This document shows positions 24,755 through 34,631 of a stretch of DNA of 64,000 nt, one piece after another. This DNA comes from Fictibacillus norfolkensis (lineage in GTDB: Bacteria; Bacillota; Bacilli; Bacillales; Fictibacillaceae), in assembly GCF_014836645.1 (NCBI RefSeq), contig NZ_JACSQM010000003.1, positions 496,001 through 560,000 on the forward strand, read 5' to 3'. Under the pieces are notes generated by a model. That model saw only the letters and a list, made by a program, of their open reading frames with translations, was not told the origin of the DNA and did no database searches. A program made the translations under genes and the position numbers. Positions within the stretch are counted from its first letter, which is position 1; the number at the start of each line of letters is the position of its first letter.

Positions 24755-27517
24755 TTAAGCGTAGTGCTTTTCAACGATCTCTGCGCAGCTTGCACAAAGT
24801 GTTGGATGGCTCTCGTTCTGCCCAACATCTTCAGAAACAACCCAGCAGCGTTCACAAGTTTCACCTTCTGCAGAGCTTACTGAAACAGCGACATGCTCAT
24901 ACACTCCTGCAGATTCAGGAGCTTCTGACTTCACTCCTCCGACTTCAGCTTTAGAAACGATAAAGAGCTTATTCAAGTCCCCTACTGATTCTAACCATGG
25001 TTTTAAAGCTTCTGTCGGATAAAGAGTAATGGAAGCGGTTAGTGACTTACCAATTGTTTTTTGGCTTCTTGCTTCTTCAAGTGCTTTTAATACTTCATCA
25101 CGAACATCCATGAATACATCCCAGTCTTTTTCAAGGTTTTCAGTACCTTGGTAGTTCTGAACTTCTGGCATTGTTGTTAATTGCACACTCATTTCATCAA
25201 CGCCTGGAATGTATTCCCATACTTCATCAGCTGTATGAGAAAGAACAGGAGCAGAAAGCTTTGTAAGTGCCATGAGTGATTGATAAAGCACAGTTTGAAT
25301 GCTGCGGCGTTTATGATCGTCTTCTGCTTGAATATATAGAGTATCTTTTGCCATATCTAGATAGAACGAACTTAACTCAATCGTACAGAAGTTGTGAATC
25401 GTATTATATACCGTAATAAACTGATATTCTTCGTAAGCTTTTTTCACTTTAGCTACTACTTTATCGAGTTTAACCATCATGTATTTTTCAAGATCCGGCA
25501 TATCTTCAAACTTTACAGAATGCTGCTTCGGATCAAATCCATGCAGGTTACCTAACAAGAAACGAAGTGTATTTCTGATTTTACGGTATACTTCAGCAAC
25601 TTGTTTTAAGATGTCGTCTGATACACGTACGTCTGATTGGTAATCAACAGACGATACCCATAAACGGATGATATCTGCACCTAGCTGCTTCATCACCTTG
25701 ATCGGATCTAATGTATTACCAATTGACTTACTCATCTTACGTCCTTCTCCATCTAGAACGAAACCATGGCTTAAGACAGCTTTGTAAGGAGCTTTACCAG
25801 TGATTGCAACAGATGTAGAAAGAGAAGAGTTAAACCATCCACGATATTGGTCAGATCCTTCAAGATAAAGATCTGCAGGTCTTACTAAATTCTCTCTCTC
25901 TTCAAGAACACCCCAGTGAGATGTACCCGAATCAAACCAAACATCCATGATATCTGTTTCTTTTGAGAAACGGCCATTTGGGCTATGAGGTGAAGTAAAT
26001 CCTTCCGGAAGCAAATCTTTTGCATCTCTTTCAAACCAGATGTTTGATCCATGCTCTCTGAACAATTCTACAACGTGACTAATCGTTTCTTCTGTAAGAA
26101 TTGCTTCACCATCTTCGCCATAAAAGACTGGAATTGGAACACCCCAAGCTCTCTGACGAGAGATACACCAGTCTTCACGATCTTTGATCATGTTGTGTAA
26201 ACGTGTTTCCCCCCAAGTTGGAACCCAGTTAACTTCTTCAATCGCACGAAGCATATCTTCACGGATTCCTTTGATCGAAGCAAACCATTGAGCAGTTGCA
26301 CGAAAGATTACCGGTTTTTTCGTTCTCCAATCATGCGGATAAGAGTGTGTGATGAATGAAAGCTTTAGTAGAGCACCCTTTTCTTGTAATTGTTCAGTAA
26401 TCGGCTTATTCGCTTCATCATAGAACAATCCTTCAAATCCAGGTGCTTCTTTCGTCATAACACCTCTGTCATCAACAGGACACAATACTTCTAGTCCGTA
26501 TTTCTTACCAACTAAAAAGTCATCTTCTCCGTGACCAGGAGCTGTATGGACACAACCAGTACCTGCATCCGTTGTTACATGGTCGCCAAGCATGACTAGT
26601 GAATCACGGTCATATAGAGGGTGACTGGCTACGGCATGCTCAATGTCAGCACCTTTAAAGTGTTTCACTACCTCAGCCTGATCCCACTCAAATTCTTTCG
26701 TTAGTGATTCTAATAGTGCTTCAGCTACAACATATTTTCCATTTTCCGTTTGAACAGAAACGTAATCTAACTGTGGATGAACAGAGATTCCTAAGTTTGC
26801 AGGAATCGTCCATGGAGTCGTTGTCCAGATTACAAGTTTCTCATCTGCATCAAGAACACCTTTTCCATCCTTTACATCAAATGCTACATAGATAGAAGCT
26901 GAACGTTTATCTTGGTACTCAATCTCTGCTTCTGCTAATGCCGATTCTGATGAAGGAGACCAATATACAGGTTTTAAACCTTTGTAGATCAGATCTCTTT
27001 TGGCCATTTCGCCAAATACTTCGATCTGTCGAGCTTCGTAACCTTTATCTAGCGTGATATAAGGGTTTTCCCAATCTCCACGAACACCTAGACGTTTAAA
27101 CTGCTCACGTTGATGATCGACTTGTTTCAGCGCATACTCTTCACAAAGCTTACGGAACTCTGCAACTGTTAGTTCTTTGCGTTTTACTTTACCGCTTTTT
27201 GTTAGTGCTGTTTCGATCGGCAGCCCGTGAGTATCCCAACCAGGAACGTAAGGAGCATAGTGACCTGTCATCGATTTAAAGCGCACGATGATATCTTTTA
27301 AAATTTTATTCTCTGCGTGTCCGATGTGAATATCACCATTGGCATACGGTGGTCCATCATGCAGGATAAACGGAGGTAAATCCTTCGTGTTTTCTAACAC
27401 CAACTTGTAGATGTCTAGTTCTTTCCACTTGTCTTGAACAACAGGTTCTCTTTGAGGAAGATTTCCTCGCATCGGGAACTCTGTTTTCGGCATTAATAAT
27501 GTGTCTTTATAATTCAT
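24755..27517 (-). CDS. ileS: Isoleucyl-tRNA synthetase
   Basis: Charges tRNA-Ile, with editing of valine. 920 aa, bacterial type. HIGH motif in [11 protein letters not shown] (about 65), editing domain (about 200-400), KMSKS in [10 protein letters not shown] (about 600), and a C-terminal zinc site (CERC...CASC). ATG 27517 is 7 bases after GGAGG; ATG 27520 is only 4 bases after it. Expression is under the T-box leader just upstream. Confidence 0.97.
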   Translation of the reverse strand: MNYKDTLLMPKTEFPMRGNLPQREPVVQDKWKELDIYKLVLENTKDLPPFILHDGPPYANGDIHIGHAENKILKDIIVRFKSMTGHYAPYVPGWDTHGLPIETALTKSGKVKRKELTVAEFRKLCEEYALKQVDHQREQFKRLGVRGDWENPYITLDKGYEARQIEVFGEMAKRDLIYKGLKPVYWSPSSESALAEAEIEYQDKRSASIYVAFDVKDGKGVLDADEKLVIWTTTPWTIPANLGISVHPQLDYVSVQTENGKYVVAEALLESLTKEFEWDQAEVVKHFKGADIEHAVASHPLYDRDSLVMLGDHVTTDAGTGCVHTAPGHGEDDFLVGKKYGLEVLCPVDDRGVMTKEAPGFEGLFYDEANKPITEQLQEKGALLKLSFITHSYPHDWRTKKPVIFRATAQWFASIKGIREDMLRAIEEVNWVPTWGETRLHNMIKDREDWCISRQRAWGVPIPVFYGEDGEAILTEETISHVVELFREHGSNIWFERDAKDLLPEGFTSPHSPNGRFSKETDIMDVWFDSGTSHWGVLEERENLVRPADLYLEGSDQYRGWFNSSLSTSVAITGKAPYKAVLSHGFVLDGEGRKMSKSIGNTLDPIKVMKQLGADIIRLWVSSVDYQSDVRVSDDILKQVAEVYRKIRNTLRFLLGNLHGFDPKQHSVKFEDMPDLEKYMMVKLDKVVAKVKKAYEEYQFITVYNTIHNFCTIELSSFYLDMAKDTLYIQAEDDHKRRSIQTVLYQSLMALTKLSAPVLSHTADEVWEYIPGVDEMSVQLTTMPEVQNYQGTENLEKDWDVFMDVRDEVLKALEEARSQKTIGKSLTASITLYPTEALKPWLESVGDLNKLFIVSKAEVGGVKSEAPESAGVYEHVAVSVSSAEGETCERCWVVSEDVGQNESHPTLCASCAEIVEKHYA

Positions 27518-27577
27518 CATCTTTCCTCCTTCATTACGATAAAACGTGACAGATGACCAAAAGTACCATGTTAAAAC

Positions 27578-27840
27578 AAAAAAACCTTCTCGCCCCTACT
27601 GCATGCTAACAGTAGGGACGAGAAGGTTATCCCGCGGTACCACCCTAATAGGTTCGTATATAAACACGAAACCCGCTTAGTCATCCGTAGCGTGGATGAG
27701 GCGCCTGAACTTACTGCTTTTTCAGTCCAGGAACTCTAGGGTGATTTTCGAATACTTCTCTATACTAGGCTCACACCATTTCCTAGCTCGCTTTAATAGA
27801 TAAAAGTAATTTACTCTCCCCGTCTTCGTCACATATTAAT
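27578..27840 (-). ncRNA. T-box leader of ileS (isoleucine specifier)
   Basis: Read on the minus strand: Stem I region, a specifier codon ATC (complement of 27743-27745) in GAAAATCACC, the T-box AGGGTGGTACCGCGGG (27631-27646) whose TGG pairs with the tRNA acceptor end, and a long terminator hairpin (27583-27628) with a T-run. Uncharged tRNA-Ile should stabilise the antiterminator and allow ileS transcription. Confidence 0.93.
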
Positions 27841-27848
27841 CTTAGAAA

Positions 27849-27878
27849 AGTATATGCGATTTTTTAAAGTAATGTCAA
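27849..27878 (-). promoter_or_regulatory. SigA promoter of the ileS T-box transcript
   Basis: TTGACA (27873-27878), 18-bp spacer, TATACT (27849-27854), immediately after the divIVA stop. Confidence 0.75.
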
Positions 27879-27880
27879 GC

Positions 27881-28384
27881 TTACGACTTTACTTCCTGTA
27901 GTTCATAGCCTTCAAGATTATCTGGTGCATTCAACGAGTCCCAATCATCATTCTTTAACATTTCAAGTTGAGCTTCGATCAACATTTTGAAACGCGTTCG
28001 GTAAACAGAAGACTGTTTCTTTAATTCATCAATTTCCATTGAAATCTTTCGAGATTTTGATAACGACTCGTTAATGATTCTATCGGCATTTTTTTCAGCT
28101 TCTTTTACAATTAAGCGAGCCTCTTTATTTGCTGTACGTTTTACTTCTTCCCCTGTTTCCTGAGCAATTAGAATCGACTTATTCAGAGTTTCCTCAATGT
28201 TTTTAAAATAAGAGATCTTTTCTTCAAGGTTCGCTACCGTTTCCTCTAGTTCTTTCTTTTCTCGGATCACTGTTTCATAATCTTTGATGACTTGATCTAG
28301 AAAGTCATTCACTTCATCTTCACTATACCCTCTGAAACCTCTTGTGAATTCTTTGTTATGAATATCCAGTGGTGTTAAAGGCAC
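27881..28384 (-). CDS. divIVA: Septum site-determining / polar scaffold protein DivIVA
   Basis: Coiled-coil protein that recognises curved membrane at poles and septa and recruits Min proteins and, in sporulation, RacA. 167 aa. Conserved N-terminal lipid-binding part PLTPLDIHNKEF...FRGYSEDEVNDFLDQV; residues 35-140 form coiled coil. I chose GTG 28384, eight bases after GGAGG, because the family begins with (M)PLTP; the upstream ATG lies inside the ribosome binding site. Confidence 0.94.
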   Translation of the reverse strand: MPLTPLDIHNKEFTRGFRGYSEDEVNDFLDQVIKDYETVIREKKELEETVANLEEKISYFKNIEETLNKSILIAQETGEEVKRTANKEARLIVKEAEKNADRIINESLSKSRKISMEIDELKKQSSVYRTRFKMLIEAQLEMLKNDDWDSLNAPDNLEGYELQEVKS

Positions 28385-28460
28385 AACGGCCACCTCCATT
28401 GATGCATTATTTTTTACCTAATTTCGACAAATTTTCCGTCATTCCTTCTATTTAAGGAAA

Positions 28461-29234
28461 TTATTTTAAAAGTCCGTAACGGATACGCCACTTTTCTTTC
28501 TTAGTCGTTCCCTCGATCGCGATGAGTTTACTCCTGCCGAATCCTCTTACTGAGAGCTCATCACCTTCCATCATTTCAGTTGAAACATGGTCAACAATCT
28601 TATGATTGAGCTTAACCCGACCTTGTTGGATCAAGGGGGATGCTTTTGCTCGGGAAAGGTTGTACACTTCAGCGACAACCACATCTAGTCTTAGTGAAGA
28701 CACGGTCCCGCTCTTTTCGTTATATTCAGTCTTTACTTCTGCTAGTTCATCTTCTGAAATAGTATGTAACGTAATACCTGTCTTACCGACTTTCGTTAAG
28801 TTCAATTCAATAAACCCAGAGATCTCAGTTGCACAAATGAATTGAACACGATCCCCTGAAATTAAAATATCACCGTACTTCCCTCTCTTAACACCGATGT
28901 TCATTAAGGCTCCTAAAACATCTCGGTGTTCAATCGTAGAGAATTTAGCAGGATACTGAATGTTATAGCAGACTAATTGAAAATCTTCGTTCTGAGCTTC
29001 ATAATAATCCGGATAAATCAATGCTCTCTTCCGTTCAGAAAAAGAAGAGCCTCCCCATAGAGAGAGGCGAACTTCTGTATCGTTACCAACGATGGTTTTT
29101 ACGATTTCCTGTTCTCTCGGATCAAGAAAGTCCGTCAATCTCGGACTATACCTCTCGAGCACCTCAGACTTCCAGTGCAAGACCCGATCCACAAATTCAT
29201 GCTCTTCTGGTCTGTAATGCTGATAGATACTCAT
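28461..29234 (-). CDS. ylmH: S4-domain RNA-binding protein YlmH
   Basis: 257 aa, the usual length. C-terminal S4 RNA-binding domain (about 180-250: SSLRLDVVVAEVYNLSRAKASPLIQQGRVKLN). Homologues affect division in streptococci, and YlmH has been linked to ribosome quality control through binding of 50S-peptidyl-tRNA. I chose ATG 29234 (MSIYQHY) behind AGGTG; a GTG three codons earlier is the alternative. Follows ylmG directly. Confidence 0.9.
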   Translation of the reverse strand: MSIYQHYRPEEHEFVDRVLHWKSEVLERYSPRLTDFLDPREQEIVKTIVGNDTEVRLSLWGGSSFSERKRALIYPDYYEAQNEDFQLVCYNIQYPAKFSTIEHRDVLGALMNIGVKRGKYGDILISGDRVQFICATEISGFIELNLTKVGKTGITLHTISEDELAEVKTEYNEKSGTVSSLRLDVVVAEVYNLSRAKASPLIQQGRVKLNHKIVDHVSTEMMEGDELSVRGFGRSKLIAIEGTTKKEKWRIRYGLLK

Positions 29235-29243
29235 ATCTATCAC

Positions 29244-29525
29244 CTAAAGTGAACGAGCTATCATCTGTGCGATCGCCGAAACACCAAAACGAGCAAAGTG
29301 CAGAGCCATTAAAGCTACGATTGGTGAAAGATCAATCATGCCAAGAGGCGGAATAATCTTTCGAAAAGGAGATAGATATGGTTCAACGAGTCTAGCGATC
29401 ACTTGACCGATGGATGACTCACGAGCGTTTGGAAACCAAGATAATAGTATGTACCCGATAATCATGTAATAGTAGATCTGGATAAGAGTTAGTACTACGT
29501 CTTCAACTGCATAGATCATATTCAA
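29244..29525 (-). CDS. ylmG: YggT-family membrane protein YlmG
   Basis: 93 aa with two hydrophobic segments and the family motif GYILLSWFPNARES plus PYLSPFRKIIPPLGMIDLSPIVAL. In the ylm cluster next to sepF and divIVA and implicated in division or membrane organisation; the molecular role is not settled. A TTG start at 29525 has AGGTG seven bases upstream; ATG 29519 is possible. Confidence 0.9.
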   Translation of the reverse strand: MNMIYAVEDVVLTLIQIYYYMIIGYILLSWFPNARESSIGQVIARLVEPYLSPFRKIIPPLGMIDLSPIVALMALHFARFGVSAIAQMIARSL

Positions 29526-29544
29526 TAATTTTCACCTGCCTGAT

Positions 29545-29967
29545 TTAATCTTCTTCCATCATTTCTGAAATCGTTCCGGAAACATCAACATTTTCAGGAG
29601 TACACAAAAATGTATTCGGCCCTAACTTTTGTATGTCACCACCGATTGCATAAACAGTCCCTGATAAGAAGTCTACGATTCTTTTTGCTTGATCATGCGG
29701 AATTCTTTGTAAATTCATAACAACAGCTCGTCGATTCTTTAATTGATCTGCGATATCTTGAGCTTCTGCATATACACGAGGTTCTACAAGAACAACTTTA
29801 ACTTGTTGTTGAATACTTTGAAGACTTACAACGTTCGGTTTTCCTTTTTTCGTATGAGACGGTGTGATTTCCTCTTCTTCTTGTCTTGATTCTTCCTCGT
29901 ATTCTTCTTCATACTCATAATCGTCTTCTAGATCAAAAAAGCGCTTGAATTTTGTTTTAATTCCCAT
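29545..29967 (-). CDS. sepF: Cell division protein SepF
   Basis: Membrane-anchored FtsZ-binding protein that forms rings and helps the septum assemble. 140 aa. N-terminal amphipathic helix ([11 protein letters not shown]), acidic linker ([12 protein letters not shown]), then the SepF core from about residue 60 ([49 protein letters not shown]). I chose ATG 29967, eight bases after AGGAGG; a GTG three codons earlier lies within that site. Confidence 0.95.
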   Translation of the reverse strand: MGIKTKFKRFFDLEDDYEYEEEYEEESRQEEEEITPSHTKKGKPNVVSLQSIQQQVKVVLVEPRVYAEAQDIADQLKNRRAVVMNLQRIPHDQAKRIVDFLSGTVYAIGGDIQKLGPNTFLCTPENVDVSGTISEMMEED

Positions 29968-29979
29968 TTGTACCACCTC

Positions 29980-30660
29980 CTAAAATTCTTTTCCTACTAA
30001 ACTCGTCCCTATTCTAATAAATGTTGCACCTTCTTCAACAGCAATCGAAAAATCGTTAGACATTCCCATAGATAGTTCAGTACATGGAGCATGAACCATT
30101 TTTTGTCTCTGTATTTCCAATTGAAGTTGCTTTAATGTAGAAAACACGTTTCTGATTAAGGATTCATCATCAGTAAAAGGTGCCATAGTCATAAGTCCGA
30201 CAACCTTAATACGATCGTAGTCTTTTAATTTATCGACAAAAGCGACCACATCTTTTACTGGCAAACCATGTTTGGAATCTTCTTCCGCTACGTTAACTTG
30301 TACAAAGCATGAAATGGTCTTTTCTGCTCTTTTTTGAATCTCACTCGCTAAACTTAAACGGTCTAATGAATGGATATAATCCACATGCTCGATCACATCT
30401 TTTACTTTTCTAGTTTGCAGAGTTCCGATAAAGTGCCATTTAACTGACGTGTCTTTCAAAAATTCTTTTTTGGATAGCAGTCCTTCTATCCTGTTCTCAC
30501 CGATATGTTCAATACCTGCTGAAACAGCCGCTCTCGTTGTTTCATTACTCACATATTTCGTCACAGCGATCAAATTAACGCCCTTTGAAGATCTGTTTTT
30601 TTTCTCGCATGCTTTTTGAATTTCATTTAAGATGTGTTCTTTGTTTTCTTTGATACCCAA
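29980..30660 (-). CDS. ylmE: PLP homeostasis protein, YggS family (YlmE)
   Basis: 226 aa pyridoxal phosphate-binding protein with a single TIM-barrel-like domain. The PLP lysine is K35 in IAVTKYVSN. Other family motifs seen: HIGENRIE, WHFIGTLQTRK, GLMTMAPF and ELSMGMSNDF. No catalytic reaction is established; it balances PLP and amino acid pools. Part of the ylmD-ylmE-sepF-ylmG-ylmH run. Confidence 0.92.
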   Translation of the reverse strand: MGIKENKEHILNEIQKACEKKNRSSKGVNLIAVTKYVSNETTRAAVSAGIEHIGENRIEGLLSKKEFLKDTSVKWHFIGTLQTRKVKDVIEHVDYIHSLDRLSLASEIQKRAEKTISCFVQVNVAEEDSKHGLPVKDVVAFVDKLKDYDRIKVVGLMTMAPFTDDESLIRNVFSTLKQLQLEIQRQKMVHAPCTELSMGMSNDFSIAVEEGATFIRIGTSLVGKEF

Positions 30661-30668
30661 TTTCTTGA

Positions 30669-31490
30669 TTAATCCCCTTTCCTGCCTATATAACTCATCA
30701 TTCTTCCCGTCTTGCCTCTATCTTTACGATGTGAAAAGAACACGTCGTTTTGACAGCTCGTACATTGATCTGAAACGATAATATTTTCTGGCAATACTCC
30801 AGCTCTTAAGAGAAGGATTTCATTTAGTTTTTTCAAGTTTAATTGATAGTTTCCTGCTGCATTCTTCTTATAAACGGTGTCTTCCGTATCTCCGCCTAAT
30901 GCTGCTTTTACTTCTTTAATTACTCGATCATCTACCTCATAACAGCAATGCCCTATAGAAGGACCGATTGCGGCTAATACCGCCTTCACGTCAACATTCT
31001 CTTTATCTTGCCAAGTTTTGATCATTGCTGGACCGATTTTTGCAACTGTTCCTTTCCATCCCGCGTGTGCGAGTCCGATCAAGTTATCGTTCGGCGAAAA
31101 AAAATAGAGAGGTACACAGTCCGCATACAGTGAGGTTAAAAGGATGTTTTCATCTGATGTATATAATCCATCTGCATCGGGAATTGCCGTTTCAAAATCT
31201 AAAGAACCTAATCCTCTATCTTCTTTAGATACCTTTACAATATTTTCAGCATGAACTTGTTTAGAGCCAACCCAATTTTCAACCGGAAAACTGATGTCAG
31301 CTGAAAATAATTCGCGGTTTGTCCGAACCATATCTGGATCATCATTCACATGAAAACCCATGTTCATAGAATGAAAGGGCATTGTACTATTCCCGCCTTC
31401 ACGTGTTGTGAAACCAGCAATAACCTTAGAATTTATCTTATGCCATGTCTGTATTGCAAGATGCTTTCCAGATCGTTCAAATGTGTTCAT
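30669..31490 (-). CDS. pgeF: Peptidoglycan editing factor PgeF / multicopper polyphenol oxidase-like purine phosphorylase (YlmD)
   Basis: 273 aa, DUF152 family. Metal ligands seen in YADCVPLYFF, LAHAGWKGT and IGPSIGHCCYEV. Family members act on purine nucleosides (adenosine/inosine) and in E. coli correct wrong peptidoglycan precursors. Starts the ylmDE-sepF run; ATG 31490 is preceded by AGGAGGAG. Confidence 0.9.
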   Translation of the reverse strand: MNTFERSGKHLAIQTWHKINSKVIAGFTTREGGNSTMPFHSMNMGFHVNDDPDMVRTNRELFSADISFPVENWVGSKQVHAENIVKVSKEDRGLGSLDFETAIPDADGLYTSDENILLTSLYADCVPLYFFSPNDNLIGLAHAGWKGTVAKIGPAMIKTWQDKENVDVKAVLAAIGPSIGHCCYEVDDRVIKEVKAALGGDTEDTVYKKNAAGNYQLNLKKLNEILLLRAGVLPENIIVSDQCTSCQNDVFFSHRKDRGKTGRMMSYIGRKGD

Positions 31491-31552
31491 AAGTATGTAC
31501 TCCTCCTGGAAAGTTTTATCTTTATTTTACCACAATTTAAAGCAAGAAAGAA

Positions 31553-31589
31553 AAAAGAACCGTTTATTTCAATTGATCAAACGGTTCTT
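31553..31589 (-). terminator. Terminator overlapping the ylmC stop codon
   Basis: AAGAACCGTTT / AAACGGTTCTT stem (31555-31589) followed on the minus strand by TTTTTTC. The stop codon of ylmC lies in the stem. Confidence 0.85.
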
Positions 31590-31848
31590 TAACATATTCA
31601 TTTAATTCGCTAGCTTCCATATGTCTTACAAGAATAACATCTGCACCAATCTTAACAATATTTCTCCAAGGTATCACGATGTCGTTCTCTCTTGCAAAAA
31701 AACCAAGCATCTTTCCAGCACCAGGGATGATGATCGCATCTATCTTTCCAGTATTTAAGTTGATTTCAAGATCAGCTATATGACCGAGCTTTTTTCCATT
31801 TGCTACGTTAACCACATCTTTCACTTGAAAATCTGATATTTTATTCAT
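31564..31848 (-). CDS. ylmC: PRC-barrel protein of the YlmC/YmxH family
   Basis: 94 aa with one PRC-barrel domain (KKLGHIADLEINLNTGKIDAIIIPG). The family is common in endospore formers and lies next to sigG in many of them; its function is not known. I chose ATG 31848 (MNKISDF), seven bases after GGGG; a TTG two codons upstream is in frame. It has its own terminator and follows the sigG terminator. Confidence 0.88.
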   Translation of the reverse strand: MNKISDFQVKDVVNVANGKKLGHIADLEINLNTGKIDAIIIPGAGKMLGFFARENDIVIPWRNIVKIGADVILVRHMEASELNEYVKEPFDQLK

Positions 31849-31909
31849 CTGCAATCCCCGCCTCTCTTACAACAGTATATGAAGGACAAAGCTATTTCAT
31901 GTTTCTGTC

Positions 31910-31942
31910 CAAAAATAAAAAAAACCCGTGAAAACGGGTTTT
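31910..31942 (-). terminator. Terminator after sigG
   Basis: AAAACCCG / CGGGTTTT stem (31921-31942) with TTTTTTTATTTTT on the minus strand; begins at the sigG stop codon. Confidence 0.88.
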
Positions 31943-32723
31943 AGCTGCTTTGGATGTTTTTATTCATCTGAGAGATTGCTGCTTTTTCAAGTCTCGATAC
32001 TTGCGCCTGGGAAATTCCGATCTCATCAGCGACTTCCATTTGCGTTTTTCCTTGAAAGAAACGCATCGTTAAGATCATCTTTTCTCTATCATTCAGCCGG
32101 CGCATTCCTTCTTTTAAAGCAATCTCCTCAATCCACTGCATGTCTTTTGCTTTATCATCGCTGATTTGATCCATAACAAAGATCGGATCACCACCATCAT
32201 TGTAGATCGGTTCAAATAGTGAAACTGGATCTTGAATGGCATCAAGTGCAAAGACAACTTCTTCTTTTGGTACATCTAGAGCTTCTGCAATCTGTTGTGC
32301 CGTTGGCTCCCGAGATAGTTTGTTCATAAGCTGATCTCGAACTTGCAGTGCTTTATATGCGATATCCCTTAAGCTTCTTGAAACTCTTATCGGGTTATTG
32401 TCTCGAAGATACCGGCGAATCTCACCAATAATCATCGGAACTGCATAGGTTGAAAACTTAACATTCTGACCTAGATCAAAATTGTCTATGGACTTCATCA
32501 GCCCGATACACCCTACTTGAAATAAATCATCTACATGCTCTCCGCGGTTGTTGAACCTTTGAATGACACTCAGAACGAGCCTGAGGTTTCCGTTAACCAA
32601 AGTTTCGCGTGCATCTGGATCACCTTTATGCATCTTATCAAAAAGAATACGCATCTCTGGATTTTTTAAAACAGGAAGCTTTGATGTGTCAACTCCGCAA
32701 ATCTCAACTTTATTTCTTGTCAA
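31941..32723 (-). CDS. sigG: RNA polymerase sigma-G factor (late forespore)
   Basis: Directs late transcription in the forespore. 260 aa. Opening MTRNKVEICGVDTSKLPVL is typical of SigG; region 2 (IQRFNNRGEHVDDLFQVGCIGLMKSIDNFD), region 3, and region 4 helix-turn-helix (GISQAQVSRLEKAA). The start codon is TTG at 32723, eight bases after AGGAGG. Weak start codon and leader structure are also reported for B. subtilis sigG. Lies 120 bp after sigE with a candidate SigF/SigG promoter between. Confidence 0.96.
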   Translation of the reverse strand: MTRNKVEICGVDTSKLPVLKNPEMRILFDKMHKGDPDARETLVNGNLRLVLSVIQRFNNRGEHVDDLFQVGCIGLMKSIDNFDLGQNVKFSTYAVPMIIGEIRRYLRDNNPIRVSRSLRDIAYKALQVRDQLMNKLSREPTAQQIAEALDVPKEEVVFALDAIQDPVSLFEPIYNDGGDPIFVMDQISDDKAKDMQWIEEIALKEGMRRLNDREKMILTMRFFQGKTQMEVADEIGISQAQVSRLEKAAISQMNKNIQSS

Positions 32724-32727
32724 GTCT

Positions 32728-32781
32728 TTTCCCTCCTGCCGGGAGCTAATTTCAAATTAAGTATCACCGAACGGAGGGAAA
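32728..32781 (-). promoter_or_regulatory. Inverted repeat able to hide the sigG ribosome binding site
   Basis: TTTCCCTCC (complement of 32773-32781) is a perfect 9-base partner of GGAGGGAAA (complement of 32728-32736), which contains the sigG Shine-Dalgarno. The upstream arm lies inside the promoter spacer, so only read-through transcripts from sigE would carry both arms. Confidence 0.75.
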
Positions 32782-32789
32782 TTTATGCA
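32759..32789 (-). promoter_or_regulatory. Candidate SigF/SigG promoter of sigG
   Basis: TGCATA (32784-32789), 15-bp spacer, GGTGATACTT (32759-32768). This fits the SigF/SigG pattern (GCATA, then GGNNANANT). Predicted start near 32752, leaving a leader of about 30 nt. Confidence 0.75.
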
Positions 32790-32844
32790 ATTATTATTTT
32801 ACAGAAAACGGTAATAAGTGATCAAAAGCTATATTCAATATGTG

Positions 32845-33567
32845 TTAAACCATTTTATTAAATTCTTTTTGAAGTCTCTTAATGATTCGCTTTTCCAGCC
32901 TTGAAATATAAGACTGAGAAATTCCGAGCATATCTGCTACATCTTTTTGTGTTTTTTCTTCTCCTCCCGAAAGACCGAAGCGAAGTTCCATGATCTGTTT
33001 TTCACGATCGTTTAAGGTAAATAGGGCTTTTAATAAAAGTTTACGATCTACATTTGCCTCAATTCTGCGCGTTATAATGTCATCATCTGTCCCAAGAACA
33101 TCTGAGAGCAAAAGTTCGTTCCCATCCCAATCCACATTTAACGGTTCATCGAACGATACTTCTGACCGTGTCTTGTTGTTACGGCGTAAATACATCAAGA
33201 TCTCGTTCTCTATACATCTCGATGCATAAGTGGCGAGCTTGATCTTTTTTTCTGGATTGAACGTGTTTACCGCTTTAATAAGGCCGATCGTTCCAATACT
33301 GATTAGATCTTCAATGTTAATCCCTGTGTTCTCAAACTTTCGTGCAATGTATACGACTAAACGAAGGTTTCTTTCGATCAAAAGAGATTTGGCAGCCTGG
33401 TCACCAGAAGGAAGCTTTTCAAGCAATACCGCTTCTTCTTCTTTACTAAGCGGAGGGGGTAAAGCTTCATTTCCACCAATATAATAAATCTCATCTGACT
33501 TCAGCCCCAACTTGAATAGTAACTTATACCAGTACATCGTCATTTTTAAACGCCACTTATTAAACAT
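32845..33567 (-). CDS. sigE: RNA polymerase sigma-E factor precursor (early mother cell)
   Basis: Pro-sigma-E, activated in the mother cell by SpoIIGA cleavage after SpoIIR signalling. 240 aa. Hydrophobic pro-sequence (about first 27 residues, [21 protein letters not shown]), region 2 ([27 protein letters not shown]), region 4 ([17 protein letters not shown]). Lies 54 bp after spoIIGA in one operon. Confidence 0.97.
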   Translation of the reverse strand: MFNKWRLKMTMYWYKLLFKLGLKSDEIYYIGGNEALPPPLSKEEEAVLLEKLPSGDQAAKSLLIERNLRLVVYIARKFENTGINIEDLISIGTIGLIKAVNTFNPEKKIKLATYASRCIENEILMYLRRNNKTRSEVSFDEPLNVDWDGNELLLSDVLGTDDDIITRRIEANVDRKLLLKALFTLNDREKQIMELRFGLSGGEEKTQKDVADMLGISQSYISRLEKRIIKRLQKEFNKMV

Positions 33568-33621
33568 GTTAACTCCCCTTTCACATTATCTTCTTTTAAG
33601 TGCTTTCACGTATCGCCTTTG

Positions 33622-34533
33622 TTAGGACGCTTGTACATGTTGCAGGTACATCTTTGGATGAACGATAGCATCAAACTGACCTTCGCTAGATAATACTGTC
33701 CAGCTCAAGCCTATGAGACACTGCGGAGATGCTACCGATACTCCATCCTTTTCTATTTCTACGGCATCTGGTTTTAAACAAGCTAAAAACTGTTGATGTC
33801 CTACTGCGCGGTAAGGTACGATTCGAAGTCTGTTAAGCCATAGGTGCTCATTGTCATCTGTATTCATTGCAAGAACGTCTTTGGCAGCAGTTCGAATGAT
33901 CTCGGGAAAAGAATCACCGTGTTTGTTCATATCAAGGATCATGACGGGCATTTTAGAAATAGGATCGTATAATTTATTGCCAGTATCAATAAGTCCATTT
34001 GCAGATATCAAGATCTGGTCTATTTTGATAGTAACTTTGACAAGACTGTTGGAATCCATTTTTTCCACAGAAATATCATCTACTCTTTTCTTTGAAAAGT
34101 ACCAAAGAAGAGGAACACCTGCTACTACAAAAAGCCAGCTGATCGGGTCACCCATACCTGAACTTTTTGTCGTGATAACTCCATTCATAATCACAGCATC
34201 ACTTTGCATAAAATAATGAAGACCGAAAATACCTCCACCCGTCACAAAAGAAACAAAATAAAACATGGCTATATTTTTCATGACAAACTTGAAACGCTTA
34301 AAACCAAACGCCACAATCATAATAAAAATAGATAGGATAAATTTCATGATCGGCTGTGAAAATAACATTAGTTCTGGAAAGATTACTAAAAACACATAAC
34401 TTGACGCTAATAAAGAAGCAAATAGGATTCTCTTTTTCGATGCATTGCGCTTTAGCACATACGCTGTCAGAGAGATTAGAACATAATCAATGCAGAAATT
34501 AAGAAACCAAATGACATCCAAATAAAGGGTCAT
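33622..34533 (-). CDS. spoIIGA: Sigma-E processing peptidase SpoIIGA
   Basis: Membrane-embedded aspartic protease that removes the pro-sequence of SigE. 303 aa: five hydrophobic segments in residues 1-155, then a cytoplasmic protease domain with the active Asp in NGLIDTGNKLYDP (near residue 183). Start ATG 34533 follows AAAGGAG. First gene of spoIIG operon. Confidence 0.95.
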   Translation of the reverse strand: MTLYLDVIWFLNFCIDYVLISLTAYVLKRNASKKRILFASLLASSYVFLVIFPELMLFSQPIMKFILSIFIMIVAFGFKRFKFVMKNIAMFYFVSFVTGGGIFGLHYFMQSDAVIMNGVITTKSSGMGDPISWLFVVAGVPLLWYFSKKRVDDISVEKMDSNSLVKVTIKIDQILISANGLIDTGNKLYDPISKMPVMILDMNKHGDSFPEIIRTAAKDVLAMNTDDNEHLWLNRLRIVPYRAVGHQQFLACLKPDAVEIEKDGVSVASPQCLIGLSWTVLSSEGQFDAIVHPKMYLQHVQAS

Positions 34534-34562
34534 TGGTTTTCTCCTTTCTTAAATTTGAAATC

Positions 34563-34596
34563 AGTATAACGTATAGGTTGTTTGAAAGTCTGTCAG
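34563..34596 (-). promoter_or_regulatory. Candidate spoIIG promoter with 22-bp spacer
   Basis: CTGACA (34591-34596), exactly 22 bases, TATACT (34563-34568). The B. subtilis spoIIG promoter is a SigA promoter with an abnormal 22-bp spacer activated by Spo0A. The predicted start near 34556 leaves about 23 nt before ATG, including AAAGGAG. Confidence 0.6.
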
Positions 34597-34631
34597 TTTA
34601 TGAGAGAAGTAAAGTTCTTATTTTCTCTATT

